64,000 bases of DNA from Dyadobacter sp. CY312 (GCF_021390535.1 NZ_JAJUXG010000004.1:1-64000), one strand, 5' to 3'. Shown: positions 18,689-28,508, counted from the first letter of the stretch. Numbers and translations are program-made. Notes: generated from the sequence alone by a model not told the origin.

Positions 18689-19144
18689 GTGACTGCATTT
18701 AGTTTAAAGATCAATGGGAAGATCAAAAAGGTGGATGTTGATCCATCTACACCTGTCCTGTGGGTTTTGCGTGATCACCTGGATTTGCGTGGGACCAAAT
18801 TTGGCTGTGGTGTTGCCGCCTGTGGTGCCTGTACGGTTCATCTGGATGGTAATGCAGTCCGTTCCTGCCAGCTGCCCGTGTCGGCGGTAGGCAAGTCGGC
18901 AGTTACCACGATTGAAGGGTTGTCTGAAAAAGGGGAGCACCCGGTTCAGAAAGCCTGGCTGGAACATGACGTGGCGCAATGCGGCTACTGCCAGTCGGGA
19001 CAGATTATGAGTGCGGCTGCATTGCTGAAAGCGAATCCAAACCCTTCGGATCAGGATATTGAAGCACACATGAGCGGAAATATTTGCCGGTGCGGCACTT
19101 ACTTGCGTATCAAGGAAGCTGTCAAATCGGCGGCGAAGAAATAA
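18689..19144 (+). CDS. [2Fe-2S] subunit of a molybdenum hydroxylase (isoquinoline 1-oxidoreductase alpha type)
   Basis: A 151-residue iron-sulfur protein starting at GTG 18689 ([17 protein letters not shown]); an upstream TTG at 18644 adds residues not typical of the family. The plant-type cluster ligands are Cys40, Cys45, Cys48 and Cys60 ([16 protein letters not shown]). The second cluster ligands are in QCGYCQSGQ and ICRCGTY. It passes electrons from the molybdenum cofactor subunit encoded 31 nt downstream. There is no separate FAD subunit, as in the two-subunit Ior-type enzymes, which usually use a cytochrome as acceptor. Confidence 0.92.
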   Translation: MTAFSLKINGKIKKVDVDPSTPVLWVLRDHLDLRGTKFGCGVAACGACTVHLDGNAVRSCQLPVSAVGKSAVTTIEGLSEKGEHPVQKAWLEHDVAQCGYCQSGQIMSAAALLKANPNPSDQDIEAHMSGNICRCGTYLRIKEAVKSAAKK

Positions 19145-19175
19145 GACTTTTCAACAGGAAACCAGAAACTTCACC

Positions 19176-21431
19176 ATGGACAATAGTAAAACGACATATA
19201 ACAGGCGGTCATTTCTGAAAGCTTCCGCACTTTCGGGAGGTGGCATGCTGCTTACAGTAAGCTGGTTATCCAGCTTTAAGTCCGCCGATAAAATGCAGGA
19301 GCTGCCCGAGCAATGGGCCACGCTGAATGGTTACATCCACATCCTGCCCGACAATAAGGTTAAACTCATTTGTCCCAACCCCGAATTTGGACAAAACGTA
19401 ATGACTTCTTTGCCCATGATGCTGGCCGAGGAGCTGGACGTGGACTGGAAGAATGTAACGGTTGAGATGGGACCGCATGACAATGCCAAATTGGGTGCAC
19501 AATTTACAGGCGGGAGCAATTCGGTGCGCATGTACTGGAAACCACTGCGTGAAGCCGGAGCAGCCGCAAGGCAAATGCTGCGTGAGGCTACTGCCCAAAC
19601 CTGGAATGTGCCAGTGAACGAGGTGACCACAAAGGCAGGTGTGCTGTCCCATTCAAGTGGAAAATCGGCAAAATATGGCGATATGGCCAGCAAAGCGGCC
19701 GTAGTGCCGGTACCAAAAGATTTGAAGCTGAAATCACCGAAAGATTTTACGATTGTAAGAAAACCTACAAAAAATGTAGAAGGGCATAAGATTGTGACAG
19801 GCAAGCCATTATTCGGGCTGGATTATCACATGGACGGTATGCTGATCGCCATGATTCAGCATCCGCCGGCATTTGGAATGAAACTCAAATCCTTCGATGC
19901 AGTCCAGACGCTGAAAATGCCGGGAATCAAAGATGTATTTAGCATTAAATTGTATGAAGACGGCTTTGAACAAGGCGGTTTCGATACCCGTACTTTCAAC
20001 GAGTTACTGGTGGTAGTTGGCAAAACGACCTGGGAAGTAATGAATGCCCGTAAAAAGCTGATCGCCAATTGGGAGCCTGCCGGTGATGTGAAAGACACGA
20101 TGTCGGGTAGGGGAGGAAAACGGGAGGTGATCGTTCCCAGTGAACTCGAAACGACAAGTAAACAATTGGAAAAAATGCAGGAATATGCCAAAAAACCTGC
20201 GCAACAATTGAGGAAAGACGGCGATCCTGAAACGGCTTTTAAGAATGCCGCGCAGGTTATCGAGCGGACATACAATGCGCCGTTTTTGGCACACAACTGT
20301 ATGGAACCGATGAATTTCTTCGCCCATGTTACCGACGAAAAGGCGGTTTTGGCAGGACCGTTGCAGGCACCGGGCTGGACGGAACCTACGCTCATGAAAT
20401 TACTGAATCTGCCTGCGGACAAAATTGAAATACAAATGACCCGGATGGGCGGTGGCTTTGGTCGCAGGGCTTACGGACATTATCTGTCAGAAGCTGCCTT
20501 GATTTCCAGGAAGGTTAAAGCGCCTGTAAAACTGATGTATACCCGTGAGGATGATATGACTTATGGAATTTACCGTCCGATGTATACAGCCACTTACAGG
20601 GCGGCGCTGGATGCAGACAAAAACCTGATTGCTTTTCACGTAAAAGGTGGGGGAATACCCGAGCATGCGATTCATGCGAACCGTTTTCCTGCCGGAGCCG
20701 TGGATAATTACCTGGCCGAAGGCTGGCAAATTGCTTCCAATATCACCATCGGTGCTTTCAGGGCACCACGTTCCAATTTCAACGCCGCTGCCGAACAGTC
20801 GTTTCTGGATGAAGTAGCTGAGGCCGCTGGCAAAGATCCGATCGAATTCAGGCTTGAACTTTTGAAAAAGGCAAAGGAAAATCCGGTGGGCAAAAACAAC
20901 GAGTATGATGCCGACCGCTATGCCGGCGTGCTGAAACTGCTCCGTGAAAAATCCAATTGGGGTAAGCCGGGCAATGAGAAGTATAACCGTGGTGTGGCAG
21001 CTTATTTCTGTCACAATTCCTATGCAGCGCATGTGGTCGATATCGTTACACGTGACGGAGAACCTTATGTGGAGCGTGTGTTCAGTGCGATGGATTGCGG
21101 TATTGTTGTGAATCCCGATGCTGCCACCAATATGGTGCAGGGAGCAGTGGTGGATGGAATTGGTAATGCTTTTTACGGACAGCTGACACATAAGGATGGC
21201 GTGGCGCAGCAAAACAATTTCAGTAATTACCGCATGATCCGCATCAACGAAGCGCCCAAAAGTATTGAAGTGCACTTTGTAGAAAACGATCTGGATCCGA
21301 CCGGACTTGGAGAACCTCCGTTCCCGCCGGTATTTGGCGCGGTAGCTAACGCGTTGTACAAAAACAAAGGAAGAAGATTTTATAACCAGCCTTTTCAACC
21401 GGATTTCAAGAATAGTCCGAGAGAGTCTTAG
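19176..21431 (+). CDS. molybdopterin-binding subunit of a xanthine dehydrogenase family enzyme (Ior beta type)
   Basis: A 751-residue subunit with a Tat signal (RRSFLKASALSGGGMLLTVSW), so the folded enzyme is exported with its cofactor. Molybdenum cofactor motifs are GGGFGRRAYGHY, GAFRAPRSNFNAAAEQSF and, near the C terminus, GLGEPPFPPVFGAVANAL with the catalytic Glu. The family hydroxylates aldehydes or N-heterocycles next to the ring nitrogen. The small subunit has no signal and is probably carried along by this one. Substrate and electron acceptor are unknown. No cofactor-maturation gene is nearby. Confidence 0.92.
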   Translation: MDNSKTTYNRRSFLKASALSGGGMLLTVSWLSSFKSADKMQELPEQWATLNGYIHILPDNKVKLICPNPEFGQNVMTSLPMMLAEELDVDWKNVTVEMGPHDNAKLGAQFTGGSNSVRMYWKPLREAGAAARQMLREATAQTWNVPVNEVTTKAGVLSHSSGKSAKYGDMASKAAVVPVPKDLKLKSPKDFTIVRKPTKNVEGHKIVTGKPLFGLDYHMDGMLIAMIQHPPAFGMKLKSFDAVQTLKMPGIKDVFSIKLYEDGFEQGGFDTRTFNELLVVVGKTTWEVMNARKKLIANWEPAGDVKDTMSGRGGKREVIVPSELETTSKQLEKMQEYAKKPAQQLRKDGDPETAFKNAAQVIERTYNAPFLAHNCMEPMNFFAHVTDEKAVLAGPLQAPGWTEPTLMKLLNLPADKIEIQMTRMGGGFGRRAYGHYLSEAALISRKVKAPVKLMYTREDDMTYGIYRPMYTATYRAALDADKNLIAFHVKGGGIPEHAIHANRFPAGAVDNYLAEGWQIASNITIGAFRAPRSNFNAAAEQSFLDEVAEAAGKDPIEFRLELLKKAKENPVGKNNEYDADRYAGVLKLLREKSNWGKPGNEKYNRGVAAYFCHNSYAAHVVDIVTRDGEPYVERVFSAMDCGIVVNPDAATNMVQGAVVDGIGNAFYGQLTHKDGVAQQNNFSNYRMIRINEAPKSIEVHFVENDLDPTGLGEPPFPPVFGAVANALYKNKGRRFYNQPFQPDFKNSPRES

Positions 21432-21482
21432 ACTGTTTGGTTGAGAGCTGTACGCCCAATTCCCGTCATATTCAGAAATCAA

Positions 21483-21525
21483 AACCCCTGCCAGAGCGTT
21501 CGTTCGGGCAGGGGTTATTTATTTT
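21483..21525. terminator. bidirectional terminator
   Basis: AACCCCTGCC pairs with GGCAGGGGTT and is followed by TATTTATTTT. It separates the convergent molybdenum hydroxylase and sugar dehydrogenase genes. Confidence 0.85.
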
Positions 21526-21538
21526 AGCTACTTGATAA

Positions 21539-22789
21539 CTAACGTTTGAAGATCCGGTAGAGCCTGCCTGCGTCTGTTACAGCATACAATGCTCCGTCAT
21601 TTCCTTGTGTGATATCTCTGAAACGTTGGTTCTCAGAAGCAAGCAAACGTTCTTCGCCAGTAACTTTGTTATCCGTGATAACGAGCCTTACGATATGCTG
21701 GCCACTCAAACTTCCGATAAACAGGTTGTTTTTCCATTCGGGAATGCTGTCACTGCTGTAAAAGGTAATCCCGCTGGGAGACACGACCGGATCCCAATAA
21801 TAGGCGGGCTGTTCCATACCGTCACGGCGTTGTATGGCTGTTCCCACAGCCGCTCCGGAATATTCCAGCCCGTAGGTAATTGTTGGCCAGCCATAATTTT
21901 TTCCTGCTTCAACCCGATTTAATTCGTCACCTCCTCTGGGTCCGTGCTCGGTTTGCCACAAATCACCAGTTACGGGGTGGATGGCCAGCCCTTGCGGATT
22001 TCTGTGCCCGAGAGAATATACTTCCGGTCGCGCATCCGCTTGTCCGGCGAACGGGTTTCCTGCTACTGGCTGCCCTTCTTTGCTGATCCGCACAATTTTA
22101 CCTAGTCCCGAATTTAATGACTGCGCCTGTGTCCTGACTGCATTGTCGGACCGCTCTCCCGTACTCACCAGGAGGTTCCCGTTCCGGTCGAATAAGATCC
22201 GGCCTCCATAATGCAACGTTCCTCTGTAAGCAGGCAGTGCACGGTAGATTACAATGGCGTTTTCAATGCGGGTCTCGTCTTCAGTTAATCTTCCTTTGGC
22301 CACAGACGTTAAATTACCGTCAGCTGTTGACTCCGAAAATATCCAGTAAATCATCCTGTTCGCTGAAAAAGAAGGATCCACCCGTACGCCAAGCAAACCA
22401 CCCTGCCCGGCAGAATTCACAGCTGGCAGACCTGTGATCGGCTGACTCAGGGCACCGGCAGTTGTAGCAATACGCATCGTTCCGCCCTTTTGTGTAATGA
22501 GCAGCCGTCCATCTGGTAATGTCGTTATTCCCCATGGACTGCTGAGGTTGCTTGTTAATATACGTCCTTCGAAAGCAGTCGCCGATTTAACGCCGGCGAT
22601 TCTGGTTTGTCCTGCAAATGAAGGTGTGTACGAACTATTGGCACGGTTGGTTTCAACCGGAAGAATCGAGCCCGGGATGGTTGTTGTGTCCACAGCGACC
22701 GGGTCCGTGCCAGTGTCTGAGTCATTGTTTTTGCATGATATAACAGCAAAGGCAGAAACTACCAGGAATGTCAAAATTTTTGTCGTCAT
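21539..22789 (-). CDS. PQQ-dependent sugar dehydrogenase family lipoprotein
   Basis: A 416-residue lipoprotein (lipobox VISC, then KNNDSDTG). The glucose/sorbosone dehydrogenase beta-propeller motifs are clear: TLPDGRLLITQKGG, GQGGLLGVRVDPSF, LHYGGRILFDRNGNLLVSTGERS, GHRNPQGLAIHP and EHGPRGGDELNRVEAGKNYGWP, with the His residues placed as in soluble aldose sugar dehydrogenases. It should oxidise aldoses to lactones at the outer face of the inner membrane or in the outer membrane, with PQQ as cofactor. No PQQ synthesis genes are in view, so cofactor may be scavenged. It is monocistronic. Confidence 0.92.
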   Translation of the reverse strand: MTTKILTFLVVSAFAVISCKNNDSDTGTDPVAVDTTTIPGSILPVETNRANSSYTPSFAGQTRIAGVKSATAFEGRILTSNLSSPWGITTLPDGRLLITQKGGTMRIATTAGALSQPITGLPAVNSAGQGGLLGVRVDPSFSANRMIYWIFSESTADGNLTSVAKGRLTEDETRIENAIVIYRALPAYRGTLHYGGRILFDRNGNLLVSTGERSDNAVRTQAQSLNSGLGKIVRISKEGQPVAGNPFAGQADARPEVYSLGHRNPQGLAIHPVTGDLWQTEHGPRGGDELNRVEAGKNYGWPTITYGLEYSGAAVGTAIQRRDGMEQPAYYWDPVVSPSGITFYSSDSIPEWKNNLFIGSLSGQHIVRLVITDNKVTGEERLLASENQRFRDITQGNDGALYAVTDAGRLYRIFKR

Positions 22790-23138
22790 AATTCCTCGTT
22801 TGTTAGTTGAAGTCAGGAACTTTCACCAGCGGTCTATTTCCGTACCAGACGTTTAATTTGGGTACGCAAATCAGCCTCGTTTTGTGAAACGAACATCACT
22901 TTTCTATACAAACGACCGGGAATCTGCATTGTTTCCTTTTTTTCGGTCGAATTTATTGCAGCAGAAAGGCGCCCACTGGTTGATTTCAGAGGACGCCTTT
23001 CTGCTTTCTTAATGCATTTGGTGTTTAAGCAAATTCCCGTAAATGATTTTGCCGTCTTTTAATTTGCCATAAGCACGGCAATGTAAATTGTGTTCGTTAA
23101 AATAATAAAGGAGGATTACGTGATGTCCGTATGGGTTT
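22790..23138. other. intergenic region with one hairpin
   Basis: 349 bases between two minus-strand genes, holding the promoter of the sugar dehydrogenase gene. The only structure is the hairpin at 22960-23005. Confidence 0.5.
22960..23005 (-). terminator. possible terminator downstream of the ScyD-like gene
   Basis: AGCAGAAAGGCG (22960-22971) pairs perfectly with CGCCTTTCTGCT (22994-23005) around a 22-nt loop. It is 134 nt after the ScyD-like stop. The T tract is poor on the minus strand, so the role is uncertain. Confidence 0.45.
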
Positions 23139-24185
23139 TTATTTACTTGCAGTCAGCTTCATGATCAGTCCGGGACCGTAATAAAGCGCGTAATAAGTGT
23201 CGGCAGAGCTGGTACTCAACAATAGGTCAACCGGTGTGATGGCTGGTGCAAGCAGGCTGATCGTGGCGTCTTCTCCACTGGCGATTCGTCCGCCGGCTGG
23301 TGAAAATCCAAACTCAGTCACGATTAGCTTGCCATTCGGTGAAAAGATAATGTCAGTAATTTCTGAAAACCCGGACTTGTAAACCTCAGGTTTAACAGGC
23401 GTTTTTTTGGTGTCAATCTTATAGATATTGGAAAGGCCAGCCGGAAAAGGAAAACCTACGAGCGTGGTAACGAAAAGATTGGTTCCGTCAAATACAATTC
23501 CGGTGGGAACGGCATCAATGGTTGGAGGACCTGCCAGCGGTTTTGTCGGATTGGGCACATCAGGCAGCACGGCATATATGCTCAGCTCCCTGGAATTCTT
23601 GTTACGACGTACCACGGCATTTCCTCCCGCATCAACTATAAACAGGTCTCCATCCGGTCCGAATGTCATGTTATAGGGATTGGAATCCTTATCATCCGGT
23701 GCGTTTGGGTGTTCATCTCTTACAAACTTGCCTATATCTTCACCCGTCAGACTGCTCGCTTTCATGGGCTCTGTTACACCGGGAACAAATTTGGATACGT
23801 CAGCGATGTAAAGCATATCATCCACGCCATGCAGGATGTATAAACTTCCATCATGATAAAGAAGGTGATTAAGTCCTTCGGGAGAATTCTCAGGGCTCAT
23901 TTTAGACAGGAATCCGGTAATTACAGGATATTTTTTTCCATCGGGTGTGATGAGTGTAACCTGTCCGTCGTTGCCTTCGCCACTTCCCGCCTCAGTAACC
24001 CATATGTTCCCTTTTGTGTCATCTGCCAGTCCAAGAGGCGATTTAAGGCCTGTTACAAATGGAGCGGCATCCGGAACGAAACCTTCCGGTCCTCCGATTT
24101 TGTGATCCTGCATGCAGCTTGTTACACTAAATAGAAAGCCGCAAATAATGAGGACTGCGTTAAGTAAAGTCTGTTTCTTCATCAT
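23139..24185 (-). CDS. ScyD/ScyE family lipoprotein
   Basis: A 348-residue lipoprotein from the ATG at 24185 (MMKKQTLLNAVLIICGFLFSVTSC). The mature part is an NHL/SMP30-like beta-propeller: TGLKSPLGLADDTKGNIWVTEAGSG, SPEGLNHLLYHDGSLYILHG, YNMTFGPDGDLFIVDAGGNAVVRR and VPTGIVFDGTNLFVTTLVGFPFP. This matches the ScyD/ScyE family, named from cyanobacterial scytonemin clusters but common elsewhere with unknown role. An element identical to one before the hybrid regulator gene lies in its upstream region (24300-24325), so that regulator probably controls it. Confidence 0.8.
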   Translation of the reverse strand: MMKKQTLLNAVLIICGFLFSVTSCMQDHKIGGPEGFVPDAAPFVTGLKSPLGLADDTKGNIWVTEAGSGEGNDGQVTLITPDGKKYPVITGFLSKMSPENSPEGLNHLLYHDGSLYILHGVDDMLYIADVSKFVPGVTEPMKASSLTGEDIGKFVRDEHPNAPDDKDSNPYNMTFGPDGDLFIVDAGGNAVVRRNKNSRELSIYAVLPDVPNPTKPLAGPPTIDAVPTGIVFDGTNLFVTTLVGFPFPAGLSNIYKIDTKKTPVKPEVYKSGFSEITDIIFSPNGKLIVTEFGFSPAGGRIASGEDATISLLAPAITPVDLLLSTSSADTYYALYYGPGLIMKLTASK

Positions 24186-24264
24186 AGTAGTTTGAAAGGG
24201 TTGGTTTGTAACCAGATTTAATCTTGAAGTTTTTCGTAAATAATCGGGTACTTTTTTGTCAGGA

Positions 24265-24272
24265 CAAAAGTA
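24265..24272 (-). promoter_or_regulatory. candidate -7 element of the ScyD-like gene
   Basis: On the minus strand the sequence is TACTTTTG, matching TAnnTTTG. No TTG is found 19 nt upstream, which is expected if an activator is needed. The shared 26-bp element begins 27 nt further upstream. Confidence 0.4.
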
Positions 24273-24299
24273 GGCAGGTCTTGCTTCGGTACGCTGCGA

Positions 24300-24325
24300 A
24301 AATTTGGACAAAAACTATCAATTTT
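24300..24325. promoter_or_regulatory. 26-bp element, inverted copy 1
   Basis: This sequence (TTTGGACAAAAACTATC at its centre) is the exact reverse complement of 28483-28508. It lies between the hybrid regulator stop and the ScyD-like start, upstream of the latter. A second GGACAAAA is at 24262-24269. It is a likely binding site for the AraC-type domain of the hybrid regulator. Confidence 0.6.
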
Positions 24326-24419
24326 AAGACAAGCGGTTCTATTTTGGGCCGTGAGGGCACATTTACTGAACGCTCATTTTCAAAAAGCCAAAACGCAAGG
24401 GTGCCAGATTTTAGATATT

Positions 24420-27400
24420 TCAGATCGTATTGTCCTGTGCTCTGGTTGCAAATGCACTCGGTGTAATGCCATATTGTTCTTTAAAACATTGTGAAAAATA
24501 TGAGGGACTTTCGAAACCAATCTGGTATGCAACTTGTGTTACGGGATCCCCCTGTGAGAGAAGAACGGCCGCTTTTTGCAGACGATATCTCCGTATAAGC
24601 TCTCCCGGTGTAATGTCAAGCAAAGCTTTAAGTTTTCTGCTAAGCGAGCGGGGGCTCAGATTGACCGAGTCTGCAAGGATTTGAACGTCTGCATTGGAAT
24701 CATATATGAGCTTATCGAGCTGCATGTAGAGATTACTGATAAAAGGATCGCCCGGTTTAGTGGATTGAACGGAAGGAACCGCAGGCAATATTTCAAGTTG
24801 CAGATGTTTCCTGATCCGGTCACGTTGTGAAAGTCGTGTAGTGATTGTTTGTTCGAGTTCCGCCAAATGAAATGGTTTGGAAAGATAGTCATCTGCACCG
24901 GCAAGCAAGCCGTCTAAACGGCTGTTCTGAGAAGCTTTGGCTGTAAGCAGTAAAATAGGAATGTGGTTGATCCGCTCATCTGACTTTATTTTTTCACACA
25001 ATTCATAACCACTGATTCCCGGCATCATCACGTCACTGACGATCATATCCGGCATTTCTTCAAAAATCATCTGCATCGCTTCTTTGCCATCGGATGCCGC
25101 AATGATGCGCCAGTTGTCATGGAGACTTTCAATCAGAAACTGTCTTAGTTCCTCATTGTCTTCCACCAACAGCAGCAGGGGAGCTTCATTAACCAAAGTG
25201 GTATTGTGCGTTTTGAATCCGGCTTCGTTTGTGTTTTTACCCGGACTGTCAGCGGTAATTTCAGTTATGCTGCCAGCAACTGTTAACGGAATTGTTACCT
25301 TAAATTCTGAGCCTTTATCAACTTCGCTGCTGACCTCTACCTGACCATACATCAACTCCACGAGTTCTTTAACTAACGATAAACCGATGCCAGTTCCGGG
25401 CTGCGTTCCGCTATCGTTGGCCATGTAGAACCGCTCGAAAATGTGTGGTAAGTTTTCCGGGCTGATGCCCATACCCGTATCCCTGACAAGCAGATTGATT
25501 TGCTCTGTATTTTCGTCTAAGATTCTTGAACTTACCAACACTTGTACCGTACCACCGGCAGGTGTGAACTTGATCGCATTTCCCAGCAAATTAAAAATGA
25601 TCTTCCCCCATTTGTCCGAATCGAAATGGTATAGCTTCGGCTCTTGCAGGACGTTGATTTCTAATCGGATACCCTTTCGCTCAGCCTCCTGATCAAAAGC
25701 TTCTACACACTGTAAACTGTATTCGAAAAGGTTGCCCACAGCCAGGTTGGTCTGCATCTTGCCCGATTCAATTTTCGAAACATCCAGCATCTGGTTAATG
25801 GCATCCAGCAATCGGTTGGCATTTTCCCGGATTCGACCAATGTTTTTTAAACTCGCCGGCGATAGCTCCGGTTGTTTGATAAGCCTGTCAAGAGGAGTGA
25901 GAATGAGTGTGAGCGGTGTACGCAACTCGTGGGTTATGTTATCGAAAAAGCGTGTTTTTACAGAATTGAGCTCTTGTAAATGATGCGCTTTGGCCTGTTC
26001 AACAATGACTTCGTTGCGCAGTCGCAGCTGATTTTCTCTGAATTTCCAATAGATCCTTAAAACTGCCAAAAATAGCAGGACATAGAGCACGTAAGCCCAC
26101 CAGGTTGCCCAGAAGGGAGGGGTTATTCGTATTATAACCTTTTTTATAAGCGGACTCCATTTTCCCGAGGTATTGGCAGTATTCACAGCGAATGTGTAGG
26201 TTCCGGGAGGTAATCCGGTATAAGTAGCAGTGGTAGCATTGCCATTGAAATTCCACTCTTTATCATAACCTTCCAGCATGTAGCGATAGGTGAGCTTGCC
26301 CGGATTGCCAAACGCAATGCCGGCATAGGAAAGCGATAGGTAATTTTGGTCGTAGGGTAAGGTTATGGATTTCAGTTCGTTGAGCGGTAACGCTATCCAG
26401 GGAGACTTGCCAAAAAGCTGTGGTTTGTTCTTTATGGAGAGCCCTGTCAGGGCAGTTTTTGGACTGCTGTTATCGGGGGAAAAAAGCTTTGGATTAAAGA
26501 CCACATAGCCTTCGACGCCCCCAAATGCAATTCTTCCGTCACCGAACCCAAATACGTGGTAACGGTTGAATTCGTCGCCAGGCAATCCGTCGGGTTTTTG
26601 AAAAGAGTATACCTTCCTTTGGTCCGGACTGATCATGGAAAGCCCTTTGTTGGTACCAATCCAGACACGTTTGTCCTGATCGGTTGTCATGGTGTAAATG
26701 ACAGCACTTGGTAAGCCATCTTTTTCGTTCAATACCTTTTGAAAGCCCTTGTCGATGTGCCAGTCGATGAGTCCGTCTCCCATGGTACCCACCCAGAAAC
26801 GCTTTTTGTCGGTCGCATTAGGAGTTATGCCGGTGAAATAACGCACAATAAAAGGCATGGTACTTTTATCAGGATCGTTGGCTTTGTACCACTTTTCCAA
26901 CACCTGATTACGGAATTTGAAAATACCTTCGCGTTGCGTCAGCACCAGTAGTGTGTTTCCATCAGTGGCCAAACCAATGACTGCGGGCATGGCAATCTGT
27001 TTGTTTAGTTGTACAAATTTGGGTAGTTGGTCCGGTTTTTCCCAGGTCCATAAGCCTCCTGCATAATCAACTGCGTAAATGCTTTCTCCTACGCTGGTCA
27101 GGCCCGTAATGTCGGCGAATTTACCGGCAGGTAAAGGCAAGGTGGTCCATTTTCCGTGTTCGTATTTAAGTATGACGGGATTGAGATTGTCCTCAGGTCC
27201 TTTTCCCAAGGTGCATATCAGCGCCCCGCTTTGGGTGTAATGGTAGCGGAAGCCATAAGACCATTTTTCATTCAGCCATCGCGCCGGTACTACGCCCGAA
27301 AACCCTGGCAGGAGGCGTAATACATCGCTGTGGAAATTATGGTGGTAGGCGGAAGCGAAGAGGGGCAGGGTTTCAAGATTAATTTTGTAGACACCATTTG

Positions 27401-28367
27401 CGTTGGTGCCGACCCATAGAACGTTGGTGCTGTCTATAAAAAAACTAACGACTTCCTTTGACTCTCCGAAGCTGTCCGGGACTTTCCATACCAGTTCGAA
27501 TGCACCGGAAACCTGCCAACGGTACACACTGCCGCCGGCTACAAAGTATAATTTCCCGTCGGGACCCACTGCCAGCATGGGTTTTTTTGTTGAGATGTTC
27601 TCGGAACCAGGAATTATTGTTGCGGAAATTTTTTTTGATTCCGGGTCGAAAACAATCAGTCTGTTCCGATCAGTTGTCACCAGGCGTCCGTCGGGTAAAG
27701 CACAAGCTTTAAAGGTGTTCGATCCGTCGACGGAAAAAGGAAAATGGATTGGCTCCGTGGCAAAACGATGGCGAACAGAGTCATATTTAGATATCCCTTT
27801 GTGATTGAAGGCCCAAATGTCTCCATTTTTATCTTCTACTAAATTTTTGATATTCTCTTCGGGTAAATTATTTAGCGCCCTGCTGAAACGGATGATCCTT
27901 TTGCTTTCCGGAAGAGCCAGTGCCCAATTTGCGTACATATCCTGAGTCCATAGCCGTCCGTGCCTGTCGGTCATTTCGAGGCGCAGCTTTTCTGATTTTA
28001 ACCATCTGATCACATCCCTGGAAACCACACGCTGCCCGAGCGGATCGAAGATTTCTCTGTCCCAATTTTCATAACCAATAAAAAAATTTTTGCCGGGTCC
28101 TTCTCTTACGGACACAATCACGCTGGATAATACGCTGTTGGAATCTGCCGCGTTGGGCAGGAAGTAGAGGAAGTTTTTGCCGTCGTATCGGGCAAGTCCG
28201 CCCAGGGTACCAAACCATACAAACCCATCTACATCCTGAATGATGCTGCTTACATAGCTTTGCGGTAAGCCATCATCTACTTTGTAGTGAACCTGGCTGT
28301 TGAATAATGGGATCTGCGCCTGCAACCGGACGCAAGCCAGTAGGAGCAATAATGTAAGAATTTTCAA
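24420..28367 (-). CDS. hybrid two-component regulator (sensor kinase, receiver, AraC output)
   Basis: A 1315-residue one-protein phosphorelay. Order: signal peptide (1-18), periplasmic two-propeller sensor built of Reg_prop repeats (DGFVWFGTLGGLARYDG, RVWIGTNKGLSMI), Y_Y_Y domain (about 660-735, YRYMLEGYDKEW), membrane segment near 750-770, HisKA with HELRTPLTLI (His near 813), HATPase (NLLGNAIKFTPAGG, DTGMGISPENLPHIFERFY, GTGIGLSLV), receiver with Asp near 1111 (VSDVMMPGISGYE) and AraC HTH (GFESPSYFSQCFKEQYGITPSAFA). Such proteins sense glycan fragments and switch on utilisation genes. Here the only adjacent minus-strand gene is the ScyD-like one, which shares a 26-bp upstream element. Confidence 0.95.
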   Translation of the reverse strand: MKILTLLLLLACVRLQAQIPLFNSQVHYKVDDGLPQSYVSSIIQDVDGFVWFGTLGGLARYDGKNFLYFLPNAADSNSVLSSVIVSVREGPGKNFFIGYENWDREIFDPLGQRVVSRDVIRWLKSEKLRLEMTDRHGRLWTQDMYANWALALPESKRIIRFSRALNNLPEENIKNLVEDKNGDIWAFNHKGISKYDSVRHRFATEPIHFPFSVDGSNTFKACALPDGRLVTTDRNRLIVFDPESKKISATIIPGSENISTKKPMLAVGPDGKLYFVAGGSVYRWQVSGAFELVWKVPDSFGESKEVVSFFIDSTNVLWVGTNANGVYKINLETLPLFASAYHHNFHSDVLRLLPGFSGVVPARWLNEKWSYGFRYHYTQSGALICTLGKGPEDNLNPVILKYEHGKWTTLPLPAGKFADITGLTSVGESIYAVDYAGGLWTWEKPDQLPKFVQLNKQIAMPAVIGLATDGNTLLVLTQREGIFKFRNQVLEKWYKANDPDKSTMPFIVRYFTGITPNATDKKRFWVGTMGDGLIDWHIDKGFQKVLNEKDGLPSAVIYTMTTDQDKRVWIGTNKGLSMISPDQRKVYSFQKPDGLPGDEFNRYHVFGFGDGRIAFGGVEGYVVFNPKLFSPDNSSPKTALTGLSIKNKPQLFGKSPWIALPLNELKSITLPYDQNYLSLSYAGIAFGNPGKLTYRYMLEGYDKEWNFNGNATTATYTGLPPGTYTFAVNTANTSGKWSPLIKKVIIRITPPFWATWWAYVLYVLLFLAVLRIYWKFRENQLRLRNEVIVEQAKAHHLQELNSVKTRFFDNITHELRTPLTLILTPLDRLIKQPELSPASLKNIGRIRENANRLLDAINQMLDVSKIESGKMQTNLAVGNLFEYSLQCVEAFDQEAERKGIRLEINVLQEPKLYHFDSDKWGKIIFNLLGNAIKFTPAGGTVQVLVSSRILDENTEQINLLVRDTGMGISPENLPHIFERFYMANDSGTQPGTGIGLSLVKELVELMYGQVEVSSEVDKGSEFKVTIPLTVAGSITEITADSPGKNTNEAGFKTHNTTLVNEAPLLLLVEDNEELRQFLIESLHDNWRIIAASDGKEAMQMIFEEMPDMIVSDVMMPGISGYELCEKIKSDERINHIPILLLTAKASQNSRLDGLLAGADDYLSKPFHLAELEQTITTRLSQRDRIRKHLQLEILPAVPSVQSTKPGDPFISNLYMQLDKLIYDSNADVQILADSVNLSPRSLSRKLKALLDITPGELIRRYRLQKAAVLLSQGDPVTQVAYQIGFESPSYFSQCFKEQYGITPSAFATRAQDNTI

Positions 28368-28460
28368 AACGTGAGGGAGGTGTTATCTGGTAAAAATGTC
28401 AGTCAGGATTTCTGGGCGTTGTATAAAACAAACGATCGCAGAAACGAACCGGCATCGTAT

Positions 28461-28468
28461 CAAATATA
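28461..28468 (-). promoter_or_regulatory. candidate -7 element of the hybrid regulator gene
   Basis: TATATTTG on the minus strand matches TAnnTTTG and lies 94 nt before the ATG. The 26-bp element at 28483-28508 sits 14 nt upstream, covering the place of the missing -33 TTG. Confidence 0.45.
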
Positions 28469-28482
28469 CGTGAAATGTCTAA

Positions 28483-28508
28483 AAAATTGATAGTTTTTGT
28501 CCAAATTT
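28483..28508. promoter_or_regulatory. 26-bp element, inverted copy 2
   Basis: Exact reverse complement of 24300-24325, 116 nt upstream of the hybrid regulator ATG and next to its candidate -7 box. The position is consistent with self-regulation. Confidence 0.6.

Noticed and set aside
24224..24466. 80-codon plus-strand open frame
   Set aside because: It overlaps the regulatory element and the end of the hybrid regulator gene and has no coding character.
24420..28367. Invertible gene cassette driven by the 26-bp inverted repeat
   Set aside because: Possible in principle, but no recombinase is nearby and the repeat positions fit operators better; kept only as an alternative in the finding.
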